The notes under the pieces: model-generated
Database searches by the model: none
Seen by the model: only the letters and a program-made list of their open reading frames with translations
What the model was told of the DNA's origin: nothing
In this document: positions 13,611-24,691 of the stretch, one piece after another
How the letters are laid out: every line of letters starts with the position of its first letter
How positions within the stretch are numbered: position 1 is the first letter of the stretch
Position numbers and translations under genes: made by a program
Origin: Pyropia haitanensis
Lineage: Eukaryota > Rhodophyta > Bangiophyceae > Bangiales > Bangiaceae
NCBI GenBank assembly: GCA_008729055.1
Contig: SDUX01000004.1
Span: forward strand, 744,001 to 808,000
Reading direction: 5' to 3'
DNA length: 64,000 nucleotides

Positions 13611-14454
13611 ATGGGTGCCCTCATTGTGGGGACAGTGCTGTTCGCGCTGATGACCGTTCTGGCGTACTTCTGCGTCTCGGTCGTGTGGCGGAACGACAAG
13701 GATTCCCAAGCGTACGTTGCTGCTGCTCGGTTGGGGAAGAACAGTCTGTCCTGTTCTGCATGTGCTTCGTTCTGCTCCCCGTGTACCCTGTTCCTCGTTT
13801 CTCTCACTGCTATTCGTTTGTGTCGCTAGCCGCCGCCACGTGCATGGCCACAGGATGAGTGCGGTCTGGCAACGCCACGACGGGTGCGTATGCGGCCAGC
13901 TCCCCGAGAAGCTGTGTGCGACAGCGATGGAACCGTTTTTCCTCTTTGCTTGTATCTTGTTCCATTCATGCCTGCTAACAGTGCGTCAGGCTCTCGCTTT
14001 CTCATCATGTCTTGTGTGCTCTTGGCTCCTTTGAGCTGTCATTTGGCGGCTGCTTGTTTTCTTCCTCGTGTGTGTCCCCTGTCATTGGTGTGAACCCTGC
14101 TTCTCTCTCGCCGATTCTACTGACTACCATCCACCGCTCTTCTTGGCTGGTTTTCATTCGGCTCACCTTCATCGTTTGGTGTGGTGGGCGTCTTCCTCGC
14201 GTCTTCCTCGCGTCTTCCTCGCGTCTTCCTCGCGTCTTCCGTGCTGCTCATTGTGCGCTCTCCTCCGTGACATGCCCGTTGGATCCGGCCACTGTTAAAT
14301 CTGGCGTTCGTTGTCGGTGTGCATCTCGTCGTGCAGGCTTGGCCAGCTGAGCGTCATCCTAGCGGCTGCGTGCATGTACATCATGTGGGCGACGTGCTAC
14401 CTTCACCAGCTGTACCCGCTCATCCGGCCAATCAAGCCGGCTCACTTGGCATAG
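13611..14454 (+). CDS. VMA9: V-type proton ATPase subunit e (two exons)
   Basis: Exon 1 is 13611-13711 and exon 2 is 14337-14454; they encode 72 aa, the usual size for this subunit (about 70-81). The 625-nt intron begins GTACGT and ends GTGCAG; the split codon GC|G restores Ala and keeps frame. Exon 1 gives the first membrane helix (MGALIVGTVLFALMTVLAYF). Exon 2 gives the second (LGQLSVILAAACMYIMWATC) followed by YLHQLYPLIRP, matching the conserved MWAxxYLxQLxPLIxP signature of subunit e. The protein sits in the Vo proton-translocating sector of vacuolar/endomembrane ATPase and is needed for assembly. The gene is easy to miss because neither exon is long and the exons are in different frames. 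Confidence 0.93.
14188..14240. repeat. 11-bp tandem repeat in the V-ATPase e intron
   Basis: About 4.8 perfect copies of gcgtcttcctc, about 95 bp upstream of the 3' splice site. Pyrimidine-rich, so it could act as an extended polypyrimidine tract; that is inference. Confidence 0.92.
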
Positions 14455-15168
14455 CGGTTCTCCGCGCTCCTACGTTCCCCACCCCTGGCACCCCTTTTTT
14501 TTTGTTTGCGCATGGCAACATGCCGCACTACCACGTACGGCCGTCCGCGGAGTCGTCCACCGACCGTCTGTTGGCGTGTGCCGAGCTGTGTGGCTTGCCT
14601 GATGCGTGGCGCGTCCACGCTGCGACCTGTGCCGCTGTGCTGTGTGGGCCTGTTAGCTTTTTATTCTTTCTCTGTTCTGGACGGCCGCCTCCCGCATCGC
14701 CGTTTCGCGTGTTACCGCAGACGTGTATCCCCCTCTCCCAATCTTAGATGTGTGAACAAGGGGCAGGCTCCGGTCGGCGCTCTGGGCGCGCTCCATAGCT
14801 GTGCTCCGTGGTGTGCGCATGAGCACTCCCCATCGACGGTGCGTGTCTCAACGCAGTCTTTGAAACTAAGCTTTAAGGATGTGCCGTGCCACGTTGCACT
14901 GTTGTGGAATTTTATGCGATCGAGGACGCAGCGTCTGGCGTCAGGCAAGTGGCCCGAAAGGCAGAGTCATTGATGCGCTCAAAGCCCTGCGATACCTATC
15001 TCCCAAGAGGACGCCGCCGTGATCTTCTCTGCCCCTCTTGGGCGCGCGCGTCTGTCAGACTGCCCCCACCGCGTCTTCCCCCCCCGCCCAAGCTCTGGGC
15101 TGTCCGTCCCCCTTCTCCCGTCCTCACTCGCCTTCCCATCCTGTGCCTCCCGCCGCGGCCTCACTACA
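14455..15168. other. Intergenic region between V-ATPase e and cytochrome b5 reductase
   Basis: 3' flank of V-ATPase e, then the promoter of the reductase gene. 14820-14960 is less GC-rich (aaactaagctttaagg at 14861). The final ~130 bp before the ATG at 15169 are C/T-rich with C runs. No coding feature supported. Confidence 0.5.
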
Positions 15169-16211
15169 ATGGAGGCGTCTGCCTCCCGCGCCGCCGCCGT
15201 GGCGGCCGTGGCCCTGACCGCCGCCCGCGGCGTGGCCGCCGCCGGCGGCAGCGGCAGCGGCGGCGGCGGCGTGCCCGCGGCGGGGACCCCCTTCCTGTCG
15301 GACCAGGTGGTGCTGCTGCTGGGCGTTGGCGCGGCGCTGCTGGCCATTGCCGTTGCGACCAAGATCCTGTTTGCGGCGCCCGCCGCGCCCACCACCGCCG
15401 CCGCCGCCGCCGACGCCGCCGCCGCTGCCGCCACACGGGGGCCGGGCGCCGCCGCGACTGGCGGCGGCGGCGGTGGCGTGATCTCTGCCGACGACTACAC
15501 GGCCTTCCCCCTGATCCAAAAGACCGAGACGAGCCACAACACGCGGCTCTTCCGGTTTGGCCTGCCCGCCGCCGACGCGACGCTGGGCCTGCCGCTCGGG
15601 CGCCACATTAGCGTCCGCGCGGTCATCGACGGGAAGGACGTCAAGCGGCCGTACACGCCCACGTCGGGCCTGTCCACCACCGGCCACTTTGAGCTGCTCA
15701 TCAAGGTGTACCCCGAGCCGCACGGCACCATGTCGCGGCACCTCGACGCGCTGCGGCTGGGCGACACGATTGACGTGCGCGGGCCGCTGGGCAAGTTTGC
15801 CTACACCCGCGGCATGGCGGGGCACGTGTGCATGATCGCGGGCGGGACGGGCATCACGCCAATGTGGCAGGTGCTGACCGCGCTGATGGCGGACCCGGCC
15901 GACACGACGCGGCTGTCGCTGATCCTGGCCAACGTCACCCCCGACGACATCCTGCTAAAGGCGGAGCTCGACGGCCTCGCCGCGCGGGGGGGGAAGAACG
16001 CGTTTTCCGTCTACTACGTGCTGAACAAGCCGCCCGCGACGGGCTGGACGGGGGGGTCGGCTTTGTCACCGCCGACCACATCCGCGCCCAGTTTGGGCCC
16101 GTCACGGACGACGCGCTGGTGCTGCTGTGTGGGCCGCCGCCGATGAACAAGGCGATGCTCGCCAACCTGGACGCGGTGGGGTACGCGGCGTCCCAGATTT
16201 TCAAGTTTTAG
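15169..16211 (+). CDS. CYB5R: NADH-cytochrome b5 reductase, membrane-anchored; one frameshift
   Basis: About 347 aa once one base is allowed for. Order: Ala/Gly-rich N-terminus; a membrane anchor at about residues 42-68 (QVVLLLGVGAALLAIAVATK); an Ala-rich linker; the FAD-binding barrel with RPYTPTS (residue 160 on), which holds the flavin; the NADH-binding lobe with GGTGITPMWQ (residue 225 on); and the terminal CGPPPMNKAM motif ending in FKF. It transfers electrons from NADH to cytochrome b5 at the ER or outer mitochondrial membrane for desaturation and sterol/haem reactions. The frame breaks inside GWTGG|VGFVTADHI at the G7 run 16050-16056: eight Gs are needed to continue. Everything else is intact, so a missing base in the sequence is likelier than a dead gene. 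ATG at 15169 follows a C/T-rich leader. Confidence 0.93.
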
Positions 16212-16499
16212 CGCAGCGTGCCAAGAAGGGTAGGGGTGGGGGTGGGGGGGGTAGCGACGGAGGGGGGCGGGGAAGGGATGTCACACGTACCACACGCGCA
16301 GGCGACGAACGGCCTTGGGGGGTGTGGTTTCCTCTTGTCGATGCTACTTGTTTTCTTTGTTTGTCTCCATCCGTGGCTGCGTGCTGCTGTTTTTTTTCGT
16401 CTGCCGCGCAGTCCCACACCCTCTCTTTTCGCGCCGGCTGCCCATCGACACGCCACGCACCGCGTTCCCCCCCCCAAAACGCCTCGCCCGCCCCCCCCA

Positions 16500-17002
16500 T
16501 CAGCTGTAGTAATCAAACAGGGCCTTGCCCCCCCGCCCAGACCGCGTCCCCGACGACACCGGCCGCCCCCCCCCCCCCCCCCCCCCCCGGTCCAGTGGCG
16601 CCCCCCCCCCCCCGCCTCACCCCCCCCCCCCCTTCCCCCTGGCCGTCCGGCTGCCCCTCCCGGTGGCGGTCCGCCACACCCGGCGAGGTGGCGCCCCCCC
16701 CCCCCCACTCCCCCCCCCCCCCCCCCCCCCCCCCCCCGACGCTGCTGCCGCCCATCCACCGCCGCCACCGCCGCGCGTCGGCCGACGATGGCGACGATGG
16801 CAGGCTCGGCGACGGCCGGCGGGTGACGCTGAGCTTGCGCCGCAGGTAGGACGCCGCCGAGCCGCCGCCCCCGCCGCCCGTGGCCGCCGCCGCGCGCGCC
16901 GCCGCCGCCGCCGCCGTCGGGGGGGGGTCCCCGCCGCCCGCCGCGACGGCGACGGCGGCGCGGCGGCAGCCGCGGCGGGCCCCCCCGCGGCGGCGGGTGC
17001 GC

Positions 17003-17051
<49 letters not shown>

Positions 17052-17105
17052 ACCACCGCCAGCCGCCACGCCCGCCCGTGGCGGCACGCCCGCCGGTACG
17101 GGCGA

Positions 17106-17157
<52 letters not shown>

Positions 17158-17269
17158 GCCACCGTCGCGGTCGCGGCGGTCGCGGCGGCGGCCCCCCCCC
17201 CCTCCCGGGCCACCGCCGCGTGCGGCGGCGCGGCGCGCACGCCGCCGGCGGCCGCCGGTGGCGGCGGCA

Positions 17270-17311
<42 letters not shown>

Positions 17312-17582
17312 GCGGCGGCGGCGACGGCGGGGAGCCGCCGCCCCCCGCCAACGACGCCGCGGCCGTGTCGGTGCTGCCGCACGAGCGCCGCGACGCGCTG
17401 CCGCTGCCGGCAGACGAGGCCGACGTGGGCGGCGGGTCGTGCCCGCCGGGGGGGGGAGCGACCCAGACGACGCGCCCGCGCAGGGGGCGTGGCGGGGGGA
17501 CGGGGGAGGGGGGGGGGGGTGCCCCCGCCGCCGCGTCCGCCGCCGGGGGGGGTCCGCCGCCCGCCGCCGCCGGCAGCGGCGT

Positions 17583-17615
<33 letters not shown>

Positions 17616-17663
17616 GGCGCCCCGCGGCGGCTCGCCCGCCGCTGCAGCCGCGGCGGGCGCCGA

Positions 17664-17694
<31 letters not shown>

Positions 17695-18204
17695 GCCGTC
17701 GCCGCCGCCGCCGCCGCCGCCGCCGTGGCCGCCGGCGGCGGGCCGGCGGGGGCGGCCGCCGCGTCGACGCGGCGGTCCCCCCCCCCCCCCCAATGGCGGC
17801 GGCCGCGGGCGGCGCCGCCGCGACGGCGGCCGCCGCGGCGACGGCCGCCGCGGCGGCCGCGACGCCCGCGGCCGCGGCGGGCGGCACGACCGGCTGGATG
17901 GCGTCCTCGTCGTTGGTGCTGCCGCGGCCGGCGGCGGCCGCCCACCCGACGCCGAGGAGGCCGGCCGGCACGCCCATCCCCGGCGTGTGGTTGACGCCGC
18001 CCTGCAGCTTTTGAATGTTCCACGTGCCGCGGCAGCCGCCGCCAGGCGCCGCCGCCGCCGCCGCGTCGTCCTCGTCGTCGGTGATGTCCTCATCGTCGTC
18101 GTCGTCCTCCTCTTCCTCCTCCTCCTCCTCGTCCTCGTCCTCCTCCTCATCCTCGCCGTCGGCGGGCACGTGGACGCCCCTCCCCACCCCCCCCCGCCCC
18201 TTAC

Positions 18205-18236
<32 letters not shown>

Positions 18237-18940
18237 AGGAGCTCCCCCTCCACGTACCCCCACACCGCCCCCGGGTGGACGCGGGCGACCTTGCCGCCGC
18301 CCCCCGGCGGCGGCGCCTCCTGGCTCAGCGCCCACTTGTACAGCGGGACGGCGCCCCAGCCCCACGCGACGACGGCAACGTCGCCGCCCTCGCGGAGGCG
18401 CGTGCACACGCCCGCGGCGCGGAGCCAGGTCGCCACCCCGCCGGCGGGGTCGCCCAGAAAGTGCAGCGGCGGGCCGCCGCGGCCGCCGCCCCCACCGCCG
18501 CTGCCGCCGCCGCCGCCGCCGCCACCACCCCCACTCCCCCCCCCCCAACCCCCCCCCCCCCCACCACCACCACCACCGCCGGCGGCGGCGCCGACGCCAA
18601 CGCCACCCGGTCTCCCACCCTCCCCTCCGCCGCCGCCGCCGCCACCGCCGCCGCCCCCACCGCCGCCGCCGCCCCCACCGCCGCCGTCGCGACGCCCATA
18701 GGCAACCTCCTCCGCCCCCGCGCCCGCGGCGGCGGCCGCCACCGCCGCCGCCGCGTGGCTGCCCGGCGTCACCACCACCGCCGGGCACGCGGCGGCGGCG
18801 AGGCGGGACCGCAGCGCCGGGGTGGCGAGGAAGGTCGCCACCCACCGGGTGTCCCGCTCGCCGCCCACCGTACGGGGGAGCAGCAGCAGCGTCGGCAGGC
18901 CCGCCACGTGCCGCGCGCGCACATAGTCGAGCGCCTCCAT
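16500..18940 (-). CDS. Hypothetical low-complexity protein with acidic tract; several frameshifts
   Basis: Family not recognised. From the ATG at 18940 the frame begins MEALDYVRARHVAGLPTLLL and continues RTVGGERDTRWVATFLATPA. A very long Gly tract follows, then GDVAVVAWGWGAVPLYKWAL, an almost pure Asp/Glu run (about 30 residues, near 18180-18080), and GTWNIQKLQGGVNHTPGMGV. Coding-like text then continues one frame over (GRVVWVAPPPGGHDPPPTSA near 17430-17480), then another frame over (AASYLRRKLSVTRRPSPSLP near 16850-16800). A plausible end is KALFDYYS before the TGA at 16502-16500. Each switch coincides with a C/G run and has the direction expected for one missing base. Estimated ~810 aa. Non-Gly islands are protein-like, so a real gene is likely, but function and exact structure are unknown. 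Confidence 0.5.
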
Positions 18941-19866
18941 CGCGGGCTGCCGCCGGGGGGGGGGGGGGGGGAGCCGCACGCCTCCCCGTCCGTGGCGCAC
19001 ATGGGGGGGGGGGGGTAGGAGGGGTGTCGGGGGGTGGGGGGGGGGGGGGGGAGGGAAGGGCACGCCCGGGGTGGGCGCGCCGCAAGCAAGCAAGCCAACG
19101 ATGGGTGCGGCGGGGGTAGGGGGGGTGTGGGGGGGGGGGTGGTAGGAGGGGTGTCGGGGGGTGGAGGGGGGGGGGGGGGGAGGGGGGGTGCCAAACGCCC
19201 GCGTCCCCGCGGGCGCCTCCCGCGACCGCGTGGACACACACGCCCGCCGGCCGGTGGCGCCGCGGCCGGTTGCGGCAGCGGCGGCGGGCGGCGGCGGCGG
19301 CGGCGGGCGGCGGCGGTAACGGGCGGCGCGGCCGCGGGGGGGGGGGGGGCGGCGGTGGCCGCCGCGGCGGCCGCCGCGGCCGCGCCGCCGCGGCCGACGG
19401 GCGGCCGCCCGTGCGGGGGGGGCGGCGGCTGCCGGGGGGCGGCGCTGCCGGGGGGGGTGAGGGGGGGGGGGTGGGGGATTCGCGGTTGTGGCGGGGGTGG
19501 GGGGGGGTGGTATGGCCAGGCGCGGGTGATGCCGGGGGGGGGGGGGGGGATGACAGTAGCGGTGGCGGTGGCGGTGGCGGTGGCGGTGGCGGTGGCGGTA
19601 GCGGTGGCGGTGGCGATGGGGGCGGGTGGGGGCGGCCGGCGGCGGCCGCGCGTCGCGCCGCGCCGCCGCGCCGCGCCGCCGCGCCACGCGCGGCGCGGCG
19701 CGGCGGCGGCGCGACCGCCGCGGCGCGCCGCGCACCGGCGGCGGCGGCGTGCCGACGCACGGCGACGCCGTCGGCGGCGGGGGGGGGGGGGGGGGAGGGC
19801 GAGCGCCTCGCGCCGCGGCTGGCCGCCGCGACCGATCCGCGGCGGTGGGAGGAGGAGGAGGAGCGG

Positions 19867-19898
<32 letters not shown>

Positions 19899-20250
19899 GG
19901 TGGCGGCAGCGGCCGCCGCTGGGGGGGGGGGGGGGGGGGGGGGGGGACCGCCCGCGCGCGGGCGGTGGCGGCCGCCGCCGCGTGCCGCCGCGCGGTTGGC
20001 GGCGGGGGGAGCGGCCGCGGCGTGGGTGGCGTGCTGGGGGGGGGGCGGCCGGGTGGCGCTGCCGCCGGTGGCGGCGGTGGTGGGGGGGGGGGGGAGAGGG
20101 GGGGGGGGGGGGGTGGGGGAGGCGGTCCCCGCCGCCCCCACCAACCGTAGGGACGGCCACGCCACAATCCGTAGATCGGTCGTGCGACCGCTTGCGAGCG
20201 ACACTGGGCGGCATCGGCCATTGCAAGGGCTGCGGCCGGTGACTGGGTAG
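18941..20250. other. Extreme G-rich low-complexity region, no gene recognised
   Basis: Upstream of the gene starting at 18940. The plus strand is dominated by runs of 8-20 G and by CGG/GGC triplets. Open frames of several hundred residues exist on both strands only because stop codons are nearly absent; they translate as Gly, Arg or Pro runs. Nothing domain-like was seen. Confidence 0.5.
19555..19620. repeat. Hexamer repeat (GGTGGC)n
   Basis: Ten to eleven near-perfect units of ggtggc with two single-base variants (ggtagc) and a ggcgat end. The same hexamer recurs at 41635-41735 (as CACCGC) and 44236-44312. Confidence 0.85.
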
Positions 20251-22560
20251 AAGAAAGGCGCGTAGCTGCTGTGCCGGCGGTTCCCGTTGGGGCGGACGCG
20301 CCGCTGGTACCTCTCTGATCGGTTCGCAATCGGATTTTCACACATTGTCCCTTTTTTGTGCGCTCCTTTCGACCGGACAACCCGCCTGCTTCCCACCTCC
20401 ACGGTCCGACAGAAACACACGCGGCTGCGCCGTTGCCCGCGTCCGTCCGCGGCCACCCCGTCTCTCCGCTGCTGTCCATGCACGGGGGGTGCGCCGCTAG
20501 CGGCGGGGCGCACCGTCCCTCCCGCGCGCGCGCTGCGCGCCGTCTCTGGCTGCGCCCTCCTCGCCGTGCTTTTCCGCTCCTCCGTGCCCGCCGAGCAGCG
20601 CCCGCTCGCCGCGCCCCGATCCGCTCCACCGCGCGGTCCGACGGCTGGCCGCGCCCGCACCATCCGTGTCGGGCCACCGCGGGGACGGTGCGTTCACCCA
20701 ACGGTCATGGGTGATCGTGACACGCGCTCGCTGCGCCGGGATGGATTCCCGCTGTCCAACACCGACCGGTGCAGCTGCTGCCTAGTAGGGCGCACCGAGC
20801 GCCGCGCACGCCGTGTGCTGCACCTCCAATCTTTTCTGGAGCCCGTCGCGGGCAACGCCGCTCATGACCAGCGTACCTTCCCACTAGCACGATAAAGCGT
20901 CTGGCACATCGACGGGGAGAGCCGTGCGCTGCCTCCTCCCTAGGGCGCCAACTGCGCGCCGCCGCGCCCCCCGCCACCACTCCCCCCATCCACCCTCTTT
21001 CACAGTCCGTCCCGTCCCTCCCCTTCCTCGCCGCGTGCCCACTGACGCACCCATCTTGCCGCTGCACGACATTCCCTGCGGTCTCGACATTGCAAGGCCC
21101 TCCAGCTCGAGAAATCATAAATGTGCGAATTATTTCTAAAAAATTGATTTCCGGCCGTCACGCTTCAATGGCACATCGGCCGTACTCTTCCCTACCGTCC
21201 GTGTGACTCTGTACCGCGAGCTCTGAAGCGTTCGAGCTACCGTTTTTCTTGTGGAGAGGGAAGTACGGGAAGATCCTTCTCAAGGCATGTGCGAAGTTTG
21301 AAGGCCCTCCAAGAACCCGTTTGATCTACGCGGCCGTTGGATCACACGCCACAGAATATGAGACACACCTTCCGGTGTGCGCCGGCGCGGACCGCCGCGA
21401 CCGCCGCCGCCTGCCGTCGCCGCGACGGCCTGCGGTGGCGGTCGCGGCGCGGCCGCGGCACGGCCGCGGCGGCGGCGCGCGCCCGCCGCCGCCTGCCGGC
21501 GGCGCTCCCAAATCCATGTCGACTGGAGGGGGAGGGGGGGTTGGGGGGGGGGGGCGCTGCCTCGTCGCGCGGCCGCCGCGGCGGGCGTGTGGCGCCTCCC
21601 CCCCCCCGCCACCCCCTCCCCCCCCTCCCCCCCCGCAGAGTGGCGCCACCGCAGCCCTTTACCGCCCGCCATCGCGGCGGCGCGGCCGTGGAGGCGGCGG
21701 CGGCGGAGGGGGGGACGCGGCCGGGTGGTTGGTCGCGGCGGCGCCGGTGCTGACGTGGCGACGGCGGGAGTCAAGGTGCGAGGGGGGGGGGGCAGGGTTG
21801 GGCGGCGCGGCAACGTTGGCGACAGCGGTTGGCGCCAAGGCGGGGCGGGGGGGGCGGCCGGCCGGGAGCGGGGCGAGGCTGGCTGGCAGAGGGCACGCCC
21901 GCCGCCCGCGCCAGCCGCCGACCGCTCGGGGTGTCCGTCACGGAAGCCGCCGGGCCGCGCCGCGTGCACGGCCGCCGTCGTCAGAGGGGGCGGTCGCCGA
22001 CCGCGCCCCCCCCCCCCCCCCCGCCCCCCCGTGCGGCCGCCGCCGCGACGGCGGTGGCGCCACTGGCGGCGGCCGCGGCGGCGGCGGCGGCCAACAGCCG
22101 CCGCGGCGGGCGGCGGCGCGTCGCCCCGGTGGCGGCCGCCCCCCCCCGCGGCGGGGTCCCCCCCACGGCACGGCCACCCCCCGAGGGGGCGCCGCCGCCG
22201 CCGCCGCGGCGGCCGCCGGGGGAGCTTCCGCCGCGGCGGCTCGCGGCGGCGGCCGGCGGGGAGGCTGCCGCCGCCGCCGCGCCGGCCACGCGTCGGCCCC
22301 GTGATGGATCACGGGAGGCTCGCGTGATGGCGGGGGGGGGTGGGGGGGGGGGGTGCGGCGGTGCCGCGCGCTTGGCGCGGGGCGGCCGGTTTGGTCACCG
22401 TCGGCCCATTTCTTTTGTACTTGACCGTGACGACGGCCGCCCCGCCGCGCCGCCGGCCGCCCCGAGCGCGACAGCCGCCGCGCCGCCGCACGCGCCGCCG
22501 CCCGTGTGCGGTGGGGCAGAGCAGGTTTGGGCAGGGGGGGGAAGAGCGGCGCGTAGCCGC
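20251..22560. other. Region without confident gene
   Basis: 20251-21110 is mixed GC with overlapping frames and no domain. 21111-21370 is a markedly less GC-rich island (for example ttatttctaaaaaattgatt at 21131). A plus-strand frame across 21249-21370 reads KYGKILLKACAKFEGPPRTR and could be a lone exon, but neither a start nor clear splice sites are visible. 21380-22340 is again GC-rich, low-complexity and uninformative. Confidence 0.4.
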
Positions 22561-22960
22561 CGCGGGGGTTTGTCGGGTGACCCGTGCGGTTGCCCATGGC
22601 CGTGGCGCCCTGCTGTGGCGGTGCCGGTGGCGGTGCCACACGCCTCTCGGGCGCGCCACGCGCAGGTCCTGGGGGGGGGGTACGGCAGGTTTGGTGGCGG
22701 CCAAGGGGTGAGGTGCGGACGCCTGTGGGGGCGGGAGGCTGGGCTGGCCACGGACGTGGTCACCCGCGTGGCCATCCGGTGGGAGTCGCGACGCCCCTGG
22801 CGGTCGGCTGGATCGCTGCCCCCCTGGCCATGAGCTGGGTCGGTGCCCCCCTAGCCACCGACCGGGTCACTGTTGTGGTCACGGACAGGGCGTGGCGGCT
22901 GGTTACCCACAGGGCGTCTCCTGTGGCCACCGGCAGGGTCACCAACATTGGCGGGGGAGG
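22560..22960. repeat. Degenerate tandem repeat of about 28-30 bp
   Basis: Successive units of the kind GGTCGGTGCCCCCCTAGCCA, most regular from 22770 to 22960, with 60-80% similarity between units by eye. Plus frame reads VGVATPLA / VGWIAAPLA / MSWVGAPLA / TDRV; minus frame reads repeated GG-(S/T/D)DP-(A/V). It could be a decayed coding repeat or a non-coding minisatellite. Confidence 0.5.
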
Positions 22961-23208
22961 ACCCGCAGGCGGGCGGTGCTGCACTGTATGCTCGGCCCGT
23001 AGCGTCTCTTGCATTGGCTGTCTGGCTGGGTGCACCCTCTTTGTCAGTAGTGGTGCACCATCTTCCCTTGTAGCGGACTTTGCTTGGATGTCTGGGTACC
23101 TGTTGATGTGTGTGGTGCAACTGCATCGGATGATGGTCCGTTTCCGCGTGTGCGCGGATTTCCCCGTGAGGCGGCGGCCTCCCACAGCCGACGTCCGACG
23201 TGGTGGCG

Positions 23209-23607
23209 ATGCCACCAGCCGCGGACGTGGACGTAGACACACCATCCCCCAATCCGATTGACCCGGCGGCGGGGCTGGTGCGCGCGGAGATGGACCACCC
23301 AGACATCTGTGCGCCCACGGAGGTGCCACGGGGGCCGTTTGGGACAAAGAGCACGCCGGCGCTGATGCAATCGGCGCTGGACGAGCGCACCGTGGGGCGC
23401 ACGGGGGAGGCGGCGCCAGCAGACCACGACCTGCACTGTCTGACGGTGACGGTGGACGAGCCGTGTACGTGCCCGGGGAGTGACCAGCAGCGGGCTCCCA
23501 CCGCCCTCGCAATGAACAATCCAGCAGCAGTTGGGGGGACGCACAGCGCCATCGCCGACGTGCGGGACTGCACGCCTGGATGCGCTACGGCCGTGAGAGA
23601 GTGGTGA
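23209..23607 (+). CDS. Hypothetical protein or exon
   Basis: ATG at 23209 to TGA at 23605-23607, 132 aa. Codon third positions are mostly G/C and the composition is ordinary for a protein (MPPAADVDVDTPSPNPIDPA..., RGPFGTKSTPALMQSALDER), unlike the Arg/Pro-rich shadow frames around it. No domain recognised. A CACAG acceptor-like sequence lies just upstream (23182-23189), so it may be the last exon of a longer gene. It precedes another short coding unit at 23907 on the same strand; whether they belong together is unknown. Confidence 0.4.
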   Translation: MPPAADVDVDTPSPNPIDPAAGLVRAEMDHPDICAPTEVPRGPFGTKSTPALMQSALDERTVGRTGEAAPADHDLHCLTVTVDEPCTCPGSDQQRAPTALAMNNPAAVGGTHSAIADVRDCTPGCATAVREW

Positions 23608-23906
23608 GAGAAGTGGGTATAGTGGCCGATAGCGGGCGTGGAACGGCCTGCCGTTGGCAGCGCAGAAGTGACCTGAGCCGTCGCCATGTGTCGCGACCCA
23701 AAGCCACCGCTGTTGGCAGAGCCCCGGCTCGGTGAGAACTGTTGGGCATGTGAATACCACTAGCTGGATATGTGCGCCTCTGGCAGATGGCGCCGGCGCG
23801 GGAATATGAAACAGTAGGGCTAAACGGCAACCTCTGACGAACAAGACGCAATGCTCTCCAGATAGGTCTCGCAAGAGAGACCCACAGAACGCGTAACGCT
23901 CACCAG

Positions 23907-24499
23907 ATGCTCACGAGCCCAGTCCGCGCGCTCATAGACCGCCTGCAGGTCCTTCTAGCTCTGGACAAACGCGCCAAGGCTGTCAACGACGCTGAGCTCC
24001 ACAACCACGTCCAGAAGCTCATGAATCCCGGACGGGGACATGGAGACGGTAAGGGGTGATCTCGCGCTGAGTTGCCAGTGGGATGGCACCCAGCGAGTGC
24101 TGTGCCGCAGCAGTCACCCGACTTGTCCACGTCTCCTCCGCATCCTCGCACGACTCCATCGGCGGCGGCAGCGGCAACGAAAAGCCGGCGGACAGCCGGC
24201 GGCGGCGGCGGCGGCGGCGGTGGGGCGGCGGTCAGCCGGCAGCGGCTGCGGCGGCGACAGCGGAGGGGGGGCCCCGACCAGCCCCCGCCACGGCAACGTC
24301 AGCGGATGTGCGGGTACGGCACACCGCCGCTGTAGACGAGGTCGACACAAAAGTGTCGCGGGCACCAAGGGCGCGCCCGCCGCTGCCTCAACGACCCCGC
24401 TTCGAGAGCGGCCTGGTCGTCGGCGGAGCGCGGGGGCGCCGGCGTGACGCCGACGGGCAGGCGGCTCGCGCGCTCGTTGCGCGAGGGAGTGCGATGTGA
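23907..24499 (+). CDS. Hypothetical protein, two exons
   Basis: Exon 1 is 23907-24048 and exon 2 is 24111-24499; they encode 176 aa. Exon 1 encodes an amphipathic, coiled-coil-like N-terminus (SPVRALIDRLQVLLALDKRA, then KAVNDAELHNHVQKLMN). The 62-nt intron begins GTAAGG and ends GCCGCAG; phases agree (G|CA gives Ala). Exon 2 reads VTRLVHVSSASSHDSIGGGS, an Arg tract, and then GC3-rich coding (TSADVRVRHTAAVDEVDTKV...) to TGA. A CTCACCAG acceptor-like sequence directly precedes the ATG, so upstream exons are possible. Family not recognised; coding status is inferred from codon use and matching splice phases. Confidence 0.45.
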
Positions 24500-24691
24500 A
24501 AATGCGCATGAAAGGTGGCGGGTTTGGATGTTCACCGACACGTGGTGGCCGAATTTTACGCCAACTCCCGTCACAAGATCCACGTCAGCACTTTGTCAAC
24601 GTGGCGTGTGGCTCGACGAGGCGACGTCTGGTCGCCAAGGGCGCGGGCACGCCCACGTGACGACTTTGCCCCCACGCGCGTGCCCTCCCGT

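Noticed and set aside
16208..20701. 1,497-residue minus-strand open frame
   Set aside because: Only parts (about 18940-17790) read as protein; the rest is Arg/Pro/Gly shadow text of neighbouring frames, open because stops are rare in such GC-rich DNA.
21249..21420. Coding-like plus frame (KYGKILLKACAKFEGPPRTR)
   Set aside because: No ATG, no clear splice sites, and it runs straight into low-complexity sequence; too weak to call.
22560..22960. Degenerate 28-30 bp repeats as a possible CRISPR array
   Set aside because: Units are contiguous with no unique spacers and are poorly conserved; eukaryotic context.
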